Part shown: piece after piece, positions 19,340-31,300 of the stretch
Numbering within the stretch: the first letter of the stretch is position 1
Layout: the number at the start of each line of letters is the position of its first letter
Assembly (NCBI GenBank): GCA_904066235.2
Contig: CAJFCV020000001.1
Span: forward strand, 682,001 to 746,000
Length of the DNA: 64,000 bases
Direction of reading: 5' to 3'
Source: Bursaphelenchus xylophilus
Lineage: Eukaryota > Nematoda > Chromadorea > Rhabditida > Aphelenchoididae
Position numbers and translations under genes: made by a program
Notes under the pieces: generated by a model
Told to the model about the DNA's origin: nothing
Databases searched by the model: none
Seen by the model: only the letters and a program-made list of their open reading frames with translations

Positions 19340-19920
19340 AAATTTTTGGTGGAATATATCAATTTTTTTGATTCGACTAGTCGATTTTCTTAATAGTCTG
19401 AGAATAATACATCCCAAGAACTCTAATCGTTCGCTTTACCGAGTATATCTGTTTGAATGTGCACCAGCTATCCTGAGGGAAACTTCGGAGGAAACCAGCT
19501 ACCAGATGGTTCGATAGTCGATTTTCTTTTAAATTTGGCTTGTATGGTCCGTAGAGGTCACAAATCAATTTCCGAAGAAATTAACTCCGTTTTATAGTCG
19601 CAACCAAGGTATTTAACCACTTTTCTATAGAAATGTCCCTTGCAAAGCCCGGGCTAAAAAAAAGATGAAATTTTGAATTGAAAAAAATTCATAACCCCCA
19701 AAAAATTCCCTCATTATGCATACAGTTCTACAGAGAGTCTATATCATAAGCCTCGTTTGAGGTCACATGATGATTCTATAAATAATGTAAAAGTACGAAT
19801 CAAAGGGGGCATTTCTGCTTTGTAGCCGTGTGAAAAGAAACTCACCGCAATTTTTTTATCGGACAAGATAAATGATGACCAACTTTATGCGTGATGCAAT
19901 TCGTATATGTAGTGTTTTCA
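19340..19920. other. gene-free region
   Basis: Nothing recognisable on either strand. Confidence 0.3.
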
Positions 19921-19924
19921 TAAA

Positions 19925-20075
19925 GTGCGGAGACTTTTTTGGGTTTTGCCGCGCGATGTTCGACTGCACAGTGCAAAATCTCAAACGCACCGTGCAAAAT
20001 GGGGCTTTTGCACGGTGCGGCCCCGTGAGACAAGGTCTACGCACTTTTAAAAAAAGTGTTGTGGTTTGTGTCGAT
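19925..20075. repeat. family D copy
   Basis: 'gcacagtgcaaaatc', 'gcaccgtgcaaaatgg', 'gcacggtgcgg', ending 'gcacttttaaaaaaagtg'. Confidence 0.5.
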
Positions 20076-20079
20076 GACA

Positions 20080-21460
20080 TTTTTTTATAGTTTGAAGAAG
20101 TCCGCGGAATAGGTAAACGGGACTTTTTTGCGTAGTTCGAAGCAAAAATCAACCACCTTTTAAGGCAGATTTTTAACTGATAAAAAACTGGTCACAAGGA
20201 AAAGGAAAACCGGATTAAAAGAGGTGACCGTTTTAGTCATCATTTTGCAGAATATTTAAAATTTTGTACTTTATCTCAAAATAAGATGGAATCGCTGCAC
20301 AACGAACTTCAATAGAGCAAGCCTGTCTATAACAAGCAATTTCAGAAGCTTCAAGGGTTGATTTTAAGGCGGAGAGGGACTTTTTACTACGAAATCCTTC
20401 CATAACGAATCATTTTTTGGTCCCTTGCGATTGATTGTATGTACACAGGCAAAATTGCCTTCAAGCTTTGTTTAAACGACCTCAAGATCCTCCAAGGAGC
20501 ACTCCCATTTCCCTAAACTCACTCCCTCAACTCAAACAAAAGCCAGAGAACAAAAATAGAATCAGCGCCCCCACCCTAACCATAAATTTACATAGATCGT
20601 AAAACGTTTCCGCAAAAAATCACAAGACTGTCAGGTGAACAACCCCTCGCAATCTGCGTTCCTCGACATAAAAGGAAACCCACATGACGAGGGTAAAATC
20701 CCCCTCCTCAAACAAGGAAAATGAAAAAGTGAACAAGGGAAATGTTTCAAACAGAAAAGAAACGTTGGTTTGACCTTTGCAAACATCGAGATTCTGGGAT
20801 CGTCTGGGCGAGTCAGCCGACTTGGAATGATAAAAAAAAAGAAAAGGGATTAGGAACGTCAGAGGAATAAAGGACATATGGTTCAAGCGTTTAAGTCATG
20901 AGACACCAGTCTTTCGGGAAAATGATTGGCATCTCAATGAAGAAAATAAACGTTTATAGATCACTTCGCGGTAAATTCGACTTGTGATTATCAAAAATTT
21001 TTGAACACGCTTTTCATTAACTTTAAAATTCTAGTTGATACCCTTGAAAAAAATTGAAAAAGCCATTATTTATTTGTTTACACCGAATAACATTTTGTTA
21101 TAAATCCAACAAAAGGAGTAATGAAGTTATGGTTAAAGACGGCCAAATAGTTGATCGGCAGAGCAATACTTCGTTTGACAGCCTAGATATTTTACAATGG
21201 TTTCGTGATGGGTTTGAATTTGTTGATTCACGATGAGCGCTCAGCGATCTTGAGGACGGCAAGCAATACATGGGCTCGATGGCGTTTTCTTCAAGGCAGA
21301 TGTGACAGGCATCATTTTCTGCCTTGGCACTGGAATGATTTCATCCAGATCCTTCATAAATACCATCATTCTTTGCACATTATTCTTTTATCGCCATAAT
21401 CAAAGGGCTGGAAGGAAAGGGAATCCAGGTTCTGTTCTAAGAACGCAAAAATGCAAGTCA
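20080..21460. other. gene-free region
   Basis: No gene recognised. A frame on the minus strand at 20620-20877 has a hydrophobic N terminus but no support (see rejected items). Confidence 0.3.
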
Positions 21461-21469
21461 AACAAGCTA

Positions 21470-21675
21470 AAACGGTCCGGTGAATGGATTGCCAATTCGC
21501 TAAAAAAAGACGCGAAAGAGCTTTTCTCGGGGAAGAAATGGGAAACTTTTTGGGGCGAGAGAGGACGTTTTGCACGTCTTTTCTCTGTTTTCTGTGTGAA
21601 ACCAGGACGGAGTGTAAAAAACCGATAGCGAAGTGTCTACTACGGCCACCGGACTCAGTTCGACGGGCAATATCC
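21470..21675. repeat. repeat family E, copy 1
   Basis: About 200 bp matching 23089-23285 in the same orientation, from 'aaaacggtccggtgaatgg' to 'ccaccggact'. Its ends form a short inverted repeat (TCCGGTGA / TCACCGGA). Confidence 0.65.
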
Positions 21676-22092
21676 TTGATGGAAGCTTCTGGTACAAAAT
21701 GAGTGGGGCCATCTTTTCCAATCAGACGAAGTTGAAACAATCAGAAGGAAGTGACGTATGAGAAATACGAATAAGTTTTCATTATGTTTGCTCCGGGTTC
21801 TGTCATTTTTCGATTTTTCCTCTGCTTCGTTTCTGATTTTGGGTTGCATATCACCCTAGTCTTAAAGCAAAATCTTTGAAATTTTGACGTTGGAGTATCT
21901 AACTGTAACACTAGAGAACTATGCTGCTTTTTGTCGGGCAAAGCTACATTGCGATACCTCCCGCACAGTACAAAGACATGTCAAGACCTTTTGACTCACC
22001 TATTCCCCTTTTCCATTGTTCCACGAAATGTAATAACTCTGAGATGGAGTCGTTTAATCCGGCGAATAAACCACGTCCGCCGGCCTCGCTCT

Positions 22093-22196
22093 TATAAAAG
22101 ACAGCAAAGCCCTTCAACCGGCTACAAAACATCGGGGCCCCGTTTTTTAGGCCGATTGTTGGTTGTAAATGCGGCGAAATGGCATCAAACTACCAG
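22093..22196 (+). promoter_or_regulatory. candidate promoter and short first exon
   Basis: TATAAAA at 22093-22099 is followed 80 nt later by ATG and six codons (MASNYQ, 22179-22196) ending exactly at a strong donor, CAG|GTAAGT. The phase (0) would not join the pde-5 ATG exon in frame, but would join pde-5 exon 2 (26093, phase 0). It could therefore be an alternative first exon of pde-5; this is inference. Confidence 0.35.
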
Positions 22197-22249
22197 GTAA
22201 GTAGTTGTGGAAGGCAGTTTTCAACGGCGATTTGTAGCCGCGCTTTGTA

Positions 22250-22770
22250 TTCGCAAGAGTTTCAAATGTTTTTTTGTTGAGAGGAAAATGCAATTTTCGA
22301 AAGTTTACAAGGGCATAGAATGTTTTACTGGGCGAGAGTTGTTTACGAGATAAACGTTATTTATAATGTAGAGTTGGGGTTGAGAAATACGTTTTTGCGC
22401 ATGGTCCGGGGTGACTTTTAAGGTGACTTTTCAGATATTCCGAGGCAAAGCTGGACGTACTGCGTTGGTTTATAGGCTTTTTGATGTTGATTGTTTCTGC
22501 AAAGCGCGAGCCAGGAATCGAGCAATGTTCCACCATGTCTTCTACGTCGTATTTTACCCTGATTACCGCGACTTTGGACTTTTATCATCCCTTGACCAAA
22601 AAATATCGGTTCCTCCACAAAATGCGAGCTAAATCTTTTGTATGTCTTACCAAACTCTAATTCAAATTCAAACCAAGTTTCATAAAAAAATGAACTTTCA
22701 CTTGAAGTTTGCTTTTACGCAAGTTATACCAATTGCTCCGCAAAGATTGAAATCAAATATTTACATACTA
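22250..22770. other. gene-free region
   Basis: Nothing recognisable. Confidence 0.25.
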
Positions 22771-22774
22771 GTAT

Positions 22775-22960
22775 GTATTTTCATAAAGTCCATGGACATC
22801 TCGTTTTGTTGTGTTGCGATTTTGGAAGCGGAATTGTGCTCATTATTTTCCCGACAGGCTGATATTTGTATTTTCATAAAGTGCATGGACGTTTTTTCGG
22901 GGCCCGAATCGTGCAAAAAAACCGCCATTTTTTCACCGTGCATTTCACTTTTTTTTGGGT
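22775..22960. repeat. family D with embedded family A right end
   Basis: Two 'ttttcataaagtgcatggac' or near-identical blocks at about 22782 and 22875 flank a family A right end (22820-22864). Confidence 0.55.
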
Positions 22961-23088
22961 GTTCGCATTACCCATTTGAAATATCGCTGCGGCAAAAGCA
23001 AGTTTAAGCTACTGGAGTGCCTGAAATTTGCACACTGCAAACGTACGAAAAGAAAGATCTACTGTGCGTCAAACTGAGAGAACCTAAA

Positions 23089-23285
23089 ACGGTCCGGTGA
23101 ATGGATTGGCAATCGCTAAAGAAAGACGCGAAAAAACCTTTTGTCGGGGAAGAAATGGGGAGATTTTGGGGCGAGAGAGTATGCTTTTGCGCGTCTTTTC
23201 TTTGTTTCTCTGCGAAATCAAGATGAAATGTAAAAACCCGATAGCGAAGGGTCTATGCCGGTCACCGGACTCTTCTGTTTGACGT
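23089..23285. repeat. repeat family E, copy 2
   Basis: Direct repeat of 21470-21675. Confidence 0.65.
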
Positions 23286-23371
23286 GCACTGTGCGTTAGC
23301 GACAGGTGTGGGAAAAAGTGCAATATGCACTGTGCGGAAGGGAAAAAAATTTCCACGAATTTTATGAAGAT

Positions 23372-23517
23372 ATCAGTCTGTCGGGAAAATAATGAGCACT
23401 CTGTCGCATCGAAAATCGCAGAGAAAATGAATTGTGTCGCGGAGAAAATCAAACCGCTTTTTCAGCGACGCGATTGCCGCAACGACATTCTGCTCATTAT
23501 TTTCCCGACAGACTGAT
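23372..23517. repeat. MITE family A1, full length
   Basis: Intact termini (ATCAGTCTGTCGGGAAAATA and complement) and A1 interior ('gagcactctgtcgcatcg'). Confidence 0.9.
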
Positions 23518-23549
23518 ATACAAAACCCTAATATACCATCTTATACTAT

Positions 23550-23930
23550 AATATTTTGTATCAGCTGACCTTCCCCCTCACCGCATGGCTTCTCAAGAGC
23601 CCTGTAAACAGCTTCAATTTGCCGCAAATTTCACTGTCATTACGGCGAATAACAGGTCCCTCAATTCTTGACATAAGTGGAAAACCTCGCACATTTTGTT
23701 TGTATTTCGGGTTGTTTTCGCGCCCGACGCCTCTATTTTTGTCAACGAAAGTATATTTTCGACGCCGCATAGAAGCCTTTCATTCCCCGTGGCCTCGCAT
23801 TTCTTTTGGCCTCTAATCCCGCCGTTACGTCGCAAATTATTGAAATTATTGCGTATTTTAGGGAAGGGCCACTTCGCAACGTGCGTTGGGCAAAAAATTT
23901 TACTTCGATGTAAAATAGGAGTAGCTTGAT
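23550..23930. other. unique island upstream of pde-5
   Basis: Non-repetitive, moderate-GC DNA between two family A copies; no coding evidence. Candidate regulatory DNA only. Confidence 0.25.
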
Positions 23931-23947
23931 TTTGAGTATCATACATT

Positions 23948-24086
23948 GGCTGTCGGGAAAATAATGAGCACTCTGTCGCAGCGAAAATCGCCGCCAAGAA
24001 AATGAATCGTGTCGCGGAGAAAATCAAATTTCTTTTCACTTCAGCGACTCGCAGCGACACTGTGCTCATTATTTTCCCGACAGACT
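23948..24086. repeat. MITE family A1, full length
   Basis: Termini CTGTCGGGAAAATAATGAGC and GCTCATTATTTTCCCGACAG. Confidence 0.85.
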
Positions 24087-24244
24087 CTAGCAATGGAAAA
24101 ATGCGGAAAAATTTAGAAAAAAAAATTGATTCTTCTACGAAAAAATCACTAATTATAAATACATTTTTAATTATTTTTTGATTAAAATCCCACTCTTAAA
24201 CTGCTCAACAAAAAGGTAAAATACGATGATTGAAAAATAAATGG

Positions 24245-24510
24245 TGACTTGGCACAAATTTAGATTATTTTTTTCTAACAATCAGGCTTATTCCATACTC
24301 CTGGCTCGCATTTTGCAGAAACGACCGAGATTTTTCAGTCGAAAGTTGGAAAAAATAAGATATTTTTTTGCGAATTTTTCCATGAAAAGTTTCATGCCTA
24401 TTTCTACCATAGAGGATAATTTTCCCACAAAAAAAATCATTTTTTCCGCACGAGACTGGCAAAGATACGGCCATAAAGAGCTTTTCTTTCTGTCTGCTCA
24501 TACTCTCAAA
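24245..24510. repeat. family C copy
   Basis: Matches other copies: 'ttggcacaaatt', 'cagaaacgaccgagattttt', 'cctatttctacc', 'gcaaagatacggcc'. Confidence 0.65.
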
Positions 24511-24654
24511 ATCTAAATTTTGTTATCAAAAAGTATCAAATCGCGTAAAACCGATTTTTTTATTTGAAATTTTTTGTGTTTTGGTTGAATAAAGTGCCGT
24601 TGACAACAAAAAAAGTTTTTTTCAATTAATGAAACGATTAAAATTCTCTGTTTT

Positions 24655-24705
24655 CCCAATGCTCTTGGATACTTTTTGATACTTTTTGACACCTTTTGAC
24701 ATCAA
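24655..24705. repeat. TATC palindromic satellite (family T)
   Basis: 'ggatactttttgatactttt' followed by 'gacaccttttgacatc'. Confidence 0.5.
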
Positions 24706-24761
24706 AATTCATTTTTTCGGAAACTTTTTATTCCAAAAATTGTTCCCCTTTAAATATTATA

Positions 24762-24772
24762 AAAGCCTTTTT
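24762..24772 (+). promoter_or_regulatory. possible TATA box upstream of pde-5
   Basis: 'attataaaagcc' about 610 bp upstream of the pde-5 ATG. Weak evidence. Confidence 0.25.
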
Positions 24773-25384
24773 CCCATTTTTTTTCTCCCACCAAGTTTAG
24801 CACAACTTTGCCACTTCGCTCCTACCCCACAATTAATAATAATCCATGTACTCTAATTACCTCGGGTATATTTGAATTTTCACTGGAGGAGCGTCTAAAC
24901 TTCCCTAATCCGCGGGCAAATCCTCTCTAATCCCATGTGGGTATAATTCCAGGTAAATTCGAGTGTCAAGATTTTTACTACATTTTACTGGGAAAAGTGT
25001 CAATTTTGCGTAATTTTCGACTTTTTAGAGGCAAAATTGCACATCTAAATGTGAGAATATACGTATTTTTGAATCTTTTGCCGATTTTTGAGGTTTTTAA
25101 GCAAAATGAAAATTATGCAAATTTCCAAAAATTTGCATAAAATTTGCATAAATTAAGAAAAAAAATTTAAAACTGATTTTTTGCGATTTTTAACTTTTTT
25201 TTGTAAAAAATTCGGACTATGCAGTTTTATGCAAATAAAAAAATTGCATAAATTTTCATAATTTTATAAAAATTCAACTGGCTTCTAAAAATCTCATTTA
25301 ATTCTTTTTTTCACTTTTTCTCGAAAAAAATTAAATTTATGCGAATAAAAAAATTATCACAAATTTTGAATAATTTCAGTTATC

Positions 25385-28300
25385 ATGCAAGACCCCGAGT
25401 TTGAACGGGCCGTCCGGTATTTTCAAGACAACCCGGACAAGTTGGAGGAATTTATAACCGGCCCAAACTACATTTCGAACGAAACATTTCAAAGATGGGC
25501 CGCCGAAAGACATCAGCAGCTCAAATGGAAGACCGAGAGACGGCAATTACTGACCTCATACGTGGTAAGGAAACTGTGGAAATTAGCCGAGCGTACTTTG
25601 CAATTTGGAAGGGAGAACGTGCTACTAGGCGGGCAAAAAACAGTAGGAAGGTGCCCACAGTTTTTTTGCAAGTTCAGCTCTTTGGGTACCGTTGAAGGGC
25701 ATCTTAATCAAACAGCTTTTGGCAAGGGATCATAGACGCTAAATTAATGAATTATTGACAAGCGTTTTCATAAGAGCATGGGCATTGTATGACATATCAG
25801 TCTGTCGGGAAAATAACGGCGGGTCTTCGCAGCAAAATGTCTCGCCTCGCCGCTATCTCGCACCAAATCCCCCCTAGACTGATATCAGCCTGTCGGGAAA
25901 ATAATGAGCACAGTGTCGCTGCGCCAATTGCGTCGCTGAAGTGAAAAGCACTTTGATTTTCTTTTCTCCGTGACGCAATTCATTTTCTCGGCGGCGATGC
26001 GATCTTCGATGCCACATAGTTCATTATTTTGCCGACAGACTGATATGAAATACTATAATAATTCTCGCCGTAATTTCCTACTTTTATTTCAGACCCCAGC
26101 CGGCCGAGCGCAAGCCCTTCATGCCCTAGCCGCGTGGTCCAAGGAGCCGCGCCGCCTTACGTACGAACTCGGCGTTACGTGCGCCCAGCTGTGCCGTTGC
26201 AGCGACTTCGAGGTCCTGATCCCGATCTCGAAGCCGGTCAAGAAGCGGACGGCGTCCGTGTCCGACAGCGCGACGCAAAGTAGCAACGAGAACGAGGAGA
26301 ATGGAGATTTCGGGTCCATGTGGAGGAAGTTGGTCCTCATCGACGGCCAGATGCTGTTGCGGCGGCCGAGGGCGAACCGAAGGCCTTCTCGGTACATTCA
26401 GCGGCTGATCGATTGCAATGACAAGTTGCTGGGTAGGTTGGAAAGACAAATACCATCGGATTTTAATGAATTGCGGATAAATGGATGGATCAGCCTGTCG
26501 GGAAAATAATGAGCACTCTGTGGCATCAAAAATCGCATCGCCGCCGAGAAAGTGAATTGTGTCGCGGAGAAAATAAAATAGCTTTTCACTTCAACGACAT
26601 GATCGGCGCAACAAAATTGTGCTCATTATTTTCCCGACAGAGTGGATATGAAATTTTGCCTCAAATTTACAAGGGAAATACTCCAAGTGCTACGCTCACA
26701 TTTTTTTTCCTTGAAATTTTGCAGACGCGCGAGGCATAGCCCACTTATAAATAGATGACTAAAAATTTCAGCTCGCAATGTTCAAAGACAGCCCAGATAT
26801 TGAACGATCTTTGTGGCCGAGAGAGTACGCAAAAAGCGGAGAGTGGTCGGATAGAAAACCCCCTTTTTGCCCATATCTTTGCTAGTTTTATGCGGAGAAA
26901 ATTGGTTTTTTGTGGAAAAATTTCGCTTTTCGGTAGAAATAGGCGCAAGGCTTTTCATGCCGAAATTTGCGAAAAAATGGCACATTTTTTGATATCTTTT
27001 GAGCCAAAAAATCTCGATGTTCCGAGGCTCCACTGTACACACCGTTTCCATTTTGCATTTGAATACAGTGGCGGATCTGATCTAGTGGTAAAAACGTACC
27101 ATTTTGTATCCCGGAAGAACCAAAAATGTGGCAAAATACCTCCATTTCCAAGTGAAAGACTCCGATTTCAGAAGCGCGCCCAATCTTTTTGTGAGGGAAG
27201 TTTTTTTACTTGGAGAGGGAGGTATTTTGCTGCATTTTCGAAACTTCCCGGATGCAAAATGGTGCGTTTTTTGCCACTGGATCCGGTCCGCCACTGTAGT
27301 CTTCTTTCAGCTGAAATCCACTTCTACACAGACATCAACGACCGCGACGCGCAATACATGAATGTTCTGAGCAATTGGGGTAGCACTATGATTCATTTCA
27401 CCCAGGTAGATAACTTTTAATCACAGTTTTTTGGATCCATTTTTAGGTAGTAACCAAACTCCAAGCGCCCACCTTGCCCTATGAAAACGAAAAGTCCCGG
27501 GAAAAGCAATACAAACGACTGGTCGATTTCCTCCTGGATGTGGTCAAGTCCATCTTCCAGGACATGAATACGATGGACTCGGTGATCCTGAAGATTATGC
27601 ATTTTGCGCAGCGGTTGGTCGAAGCCGACCGGGCTTCGTTGTTTTTGGTCGACTCGAAACGGGGCGAGTTGTACGCGCAAATGTTCGATATCAAAATGGA
27701 AGAGGCCAACGCGGAGGACGAAAGTCAAAGGGTCGAAATAAAGTAGGCAAAGGGGCGGTGAAATATGCGAATAAAGCGCAATATTTAGGCTAAAATATAT
27801 TAGTATCACTCTGTCGGGAAAATAATGAGCACTCGGTCGCATCGAAGATCGCATCGCCGCCGAGAACGTGAACATGTCGCGACAAACTAAAATTAATTTT
27901 CACTTCAGCGACGTGATCGGCACCGCGAAATTATGCTCTTTATTTTCCCGACAGACTGACCGTACCTTCACAACGTTGGCTTTTTTGCACAGTGCACGCC
28001 TCAAAAAGCCACTTGCAACGAAAAAGCTTACTTTGTAGCGATACTTTTATTGACGTGCAGGAGGGGTTTCGGACCGCGACAGATGTCGAAGCATGGTTTC
28101 CAACTGCTTGCAACCGCGCAAAAACTTCCCAAGACTTTTTCTTGGACCGCCTATTATTCTGTCGGGAAAATAATGAGCATAATTTTGCTGCGTCGATCGC
28201 GTCGCTGAAGCAAACATTGATTTGATTTCGCCGGGACAACATGCATTTTCGACGATGCGATTTTACATGCGACAGTGCGCTCATTATTTTCCCGACAGCC

Positions 28301-31300
28301 TATTATATCGAGTTTTATTACAGATTCCCAATAAACAAAGGGATTGCGGGCTACGTGGCGAGAACCGGGCAAGGTCTCAACATTTCCGACGCTTACAAAG
28401 ACAAGCGATTCAACCCAGAAGTGGACACTCAAACCGGCTACAAAACGAAGACAATCTTGTGTATGCCAATTTTTATGAGAGGACAGTAAGTCGTTTTTTT
28501 GGTCCGACATAGCCCAAATTGTCCTATTTTCCACTTATCGGTTTGTTGGGGAAATAATGTGGATTTGTCGCGCCTTGGAATCCATCATCGTTTTTCGACG
28601 GCCGGACTAGATTTTTGGGCACTTTTCAGGCTGACAGCGCTATAAAACCTGTCCATCGTTCCGTCGGGAAAATAATGAACAGTTTGTCGATCCGCCAATT
28701 GCGTCGCTGAAGTGTAAAGCAATTTTATTTTCTCCGCGACACAATTCATTTTCTTGACGGCAATTTTCTCTACGACAAGTCCACATTATTTTCCCGACAG
28801 ACTGATAACGGTTTTTTACTGACCTGTAGAGTAAAAAAATTAAATTTCAGTGTGATCGGAGTGGTGCAAATGGTCAATAAACATGCTGGAACCTTCACAG
28901 ATGAAGATGAGGACAATTTCGAAACGTTCGCCGTGTTTTGCGGATTGGCTTTGCATCATGCAAAACTGTACGACAAGATCCGCAGATCCGAGCAGAAATA
29001 TCGAGTAGCATTAGAGGTGTTGGCCTATCACAGCGTCTGCAATCGCGATGACGTCATGAAAATCAAACGAATCAAAATCAGCGAAAATGTCCCGGAGCTG
29101 GATCGGTGGGTTTTTTTTGTGATGCGTACAGCATCATAGGGTAAATTGGGTTATGTTATGATGACGAGTTCTTATTTGTATTTTCAGCTTCGACTTCAAC
29201 GGCTACACTTTGACGGAGCTCGAAAAGCCGTTGTATGCGGTCTACATGTTCAAGACGCTTTTCAAGGACTTTATGTAAGTCGTCAAGGCTTACAAGGATC
29301 TTTCTTTTGGAACTGGGACGGTTGGGGAAACCGGAAAGTATTATTTTTCTTTGATGCAACTGTCGAAATTATGTTGGATAATCGATGGTGCTGACTTCGA
29401 AATCATTTTAACTTTTCCTCTAGTACTATATAGTACTATATGATACTATGGAGTACAAGGTGGAAATATGGCTTTTGACGTTAATGTTGTTGTTTTGATG
29501 CTTAGCACTCTTCAAAAACACGTTTTAAACTCTTGGTGCTATTTAGTACTATCTGATACTATGTAGTACGAGGTGAAATTTGGTCTTTATGCGTTAGTGG
29601 TGTTGTTCTGGTGCCTAGTACTGCTATTTTCACCTCGTACTATATAGTACCAGGTTGTGCTAAATAGCACAAAGTCTTTGTGAGAGATGAGAAAAACACT
29701 TTTTGGCCGTATCTTTGTCTCCTTTGCATAGAAAAAATTTATACTTTTCGAAGAAATTGTTTCAACTACGGTTGAAACAGGAGACTAAACTTTTCATGCC
29801 AGAATTCAAAATAAAAGGTTACGGTCTGTATACTTTTCCGACCTAAGAATCTCGGAGATTTCCGTAAAACGCAGTCTAGTAATTTCGCATATCTCTCAGA
29901 AAAAAATAATTTAAATTTGCGCCTAGTTTCTCCAAAATCTGAGCTTCACACTTTGAGTACTTCCCTTTTGAAGGCCGGCGGTACACTCTTACATATCAGT
30001 TTGTCGGAAAAATAATGAGCGCTCTGTTGCATCGAAAATCGTATTTCTGCCGAGAAAATGAATTGTGTTGCGGAGAAAACCAAATTGCTTTTCACTTCAG
30101 CGACTCGGTCGGCAGCGACATTGCGCTCATTATTTTCCCGACGGACTGATTTTCGCATCTTTTCAGACAAATCGAACCGGACGACGTGATCCGCTTCGTA
30201 TTGACGGTTCGAAAAAATTACCGAATAGTACCATATCATAACTGGACGCATGGCTGGACGGTGGCGCACGCCATGTTTGTGTTTCTCAGGAAGACCACCA
30301 TATTTGAGCCGCATGAAGTGAGTTGTGGTGGGATCAGTCTGTCGGGAAAATAATGTGGATTTTTTGCGGCTTGGAATCGATCATCATGGCTTTACCTCGA
30401 CTCGGAGATTCGACGGGCGACTGCGACGAAATGAGATATTTTTCTGCGACAAATCCACATTGTTTTCCCGACAGATTTTTTATAGTACAGTTATGTAAGA
30501 TACTATTAATGCTAAGTGAGCCCCCATATTCCTTAATTTTCCAGGCTCTTGCCCTGTTTGTTGCCGCAATTTGCCACGATTTGGATCATCGGGGCAAGAA
30601 CAATGCCTACATGAAGACAATGTCCACACCACTTGCCGCAATCTACTCAACCTCGGTGATGGAACACCACCACTTCAATCAGACCGTCACCATCCTCCAA
30701 CACGACGGACACAATGTGCTGAGGTCGCTGCAGCCGGCGGACTACAAGAAGGTTTTGGGCGCGATCAAACAACACATTTTGGCGACCGATTTGGCTCTGT
30801 TTTTCCCGAACAAGGCTAGATTGAATGAGCTGGTGGCAAAGGGAGAGTTCACTTGGCAGGATCCGAGTCATAGGCAAGTGGGACTTGAGACAGATGAGAT
30901 TAGGGGCAAAAAGTTTCAAAAAGTATCCGTGATACTTTCTGATACTTTTTGGAAAAAAACCTTATATTTTGTTTAAAAGCAGCGTTTCTTATATTTTCGC
31001 TTTCAAAACGGATTGTCTCCAAAAAAAATCAAAACAGACAATGTGGTTTTGAATTCCCATGGTCTGGAAATTTTGGTTTTAGAGTCGAAAACGACCTTCG
31101 TAAGCAGCAAATATGGAAGAAATTCGAAATATGACAATTTGCTGTAAAAAGTGTCAAAAGTATCATGGATATCTTTTGATACTTTTTCGAAAAAACGCAC
31201 GTCAAGGCAAAATTGAAAAAAAAGTCCTAGCAAAAAACCTTGGCATTCCGTTTCAGCTAGGTTTTTCTTTTATACTTTCTCTCACACCATATTGTAGGAT

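Noticed and set aside
20620..20877. Minus-strand frame starting MSFIPLTFLIPFLFF, resembling a signal peptide
   Set aside because: No TATA box, poly(A) signal, introns or paralogue, and composition fits chance A/T-rich DNA.
26755..27310. Long open frame before pde-5 exon 3 as coding
   Set aside because: It consists of family C and the CAGTGGCGGATC MITE; the acceptor TTTCAG at 27305-27310 and the phase support exon start at 27311.
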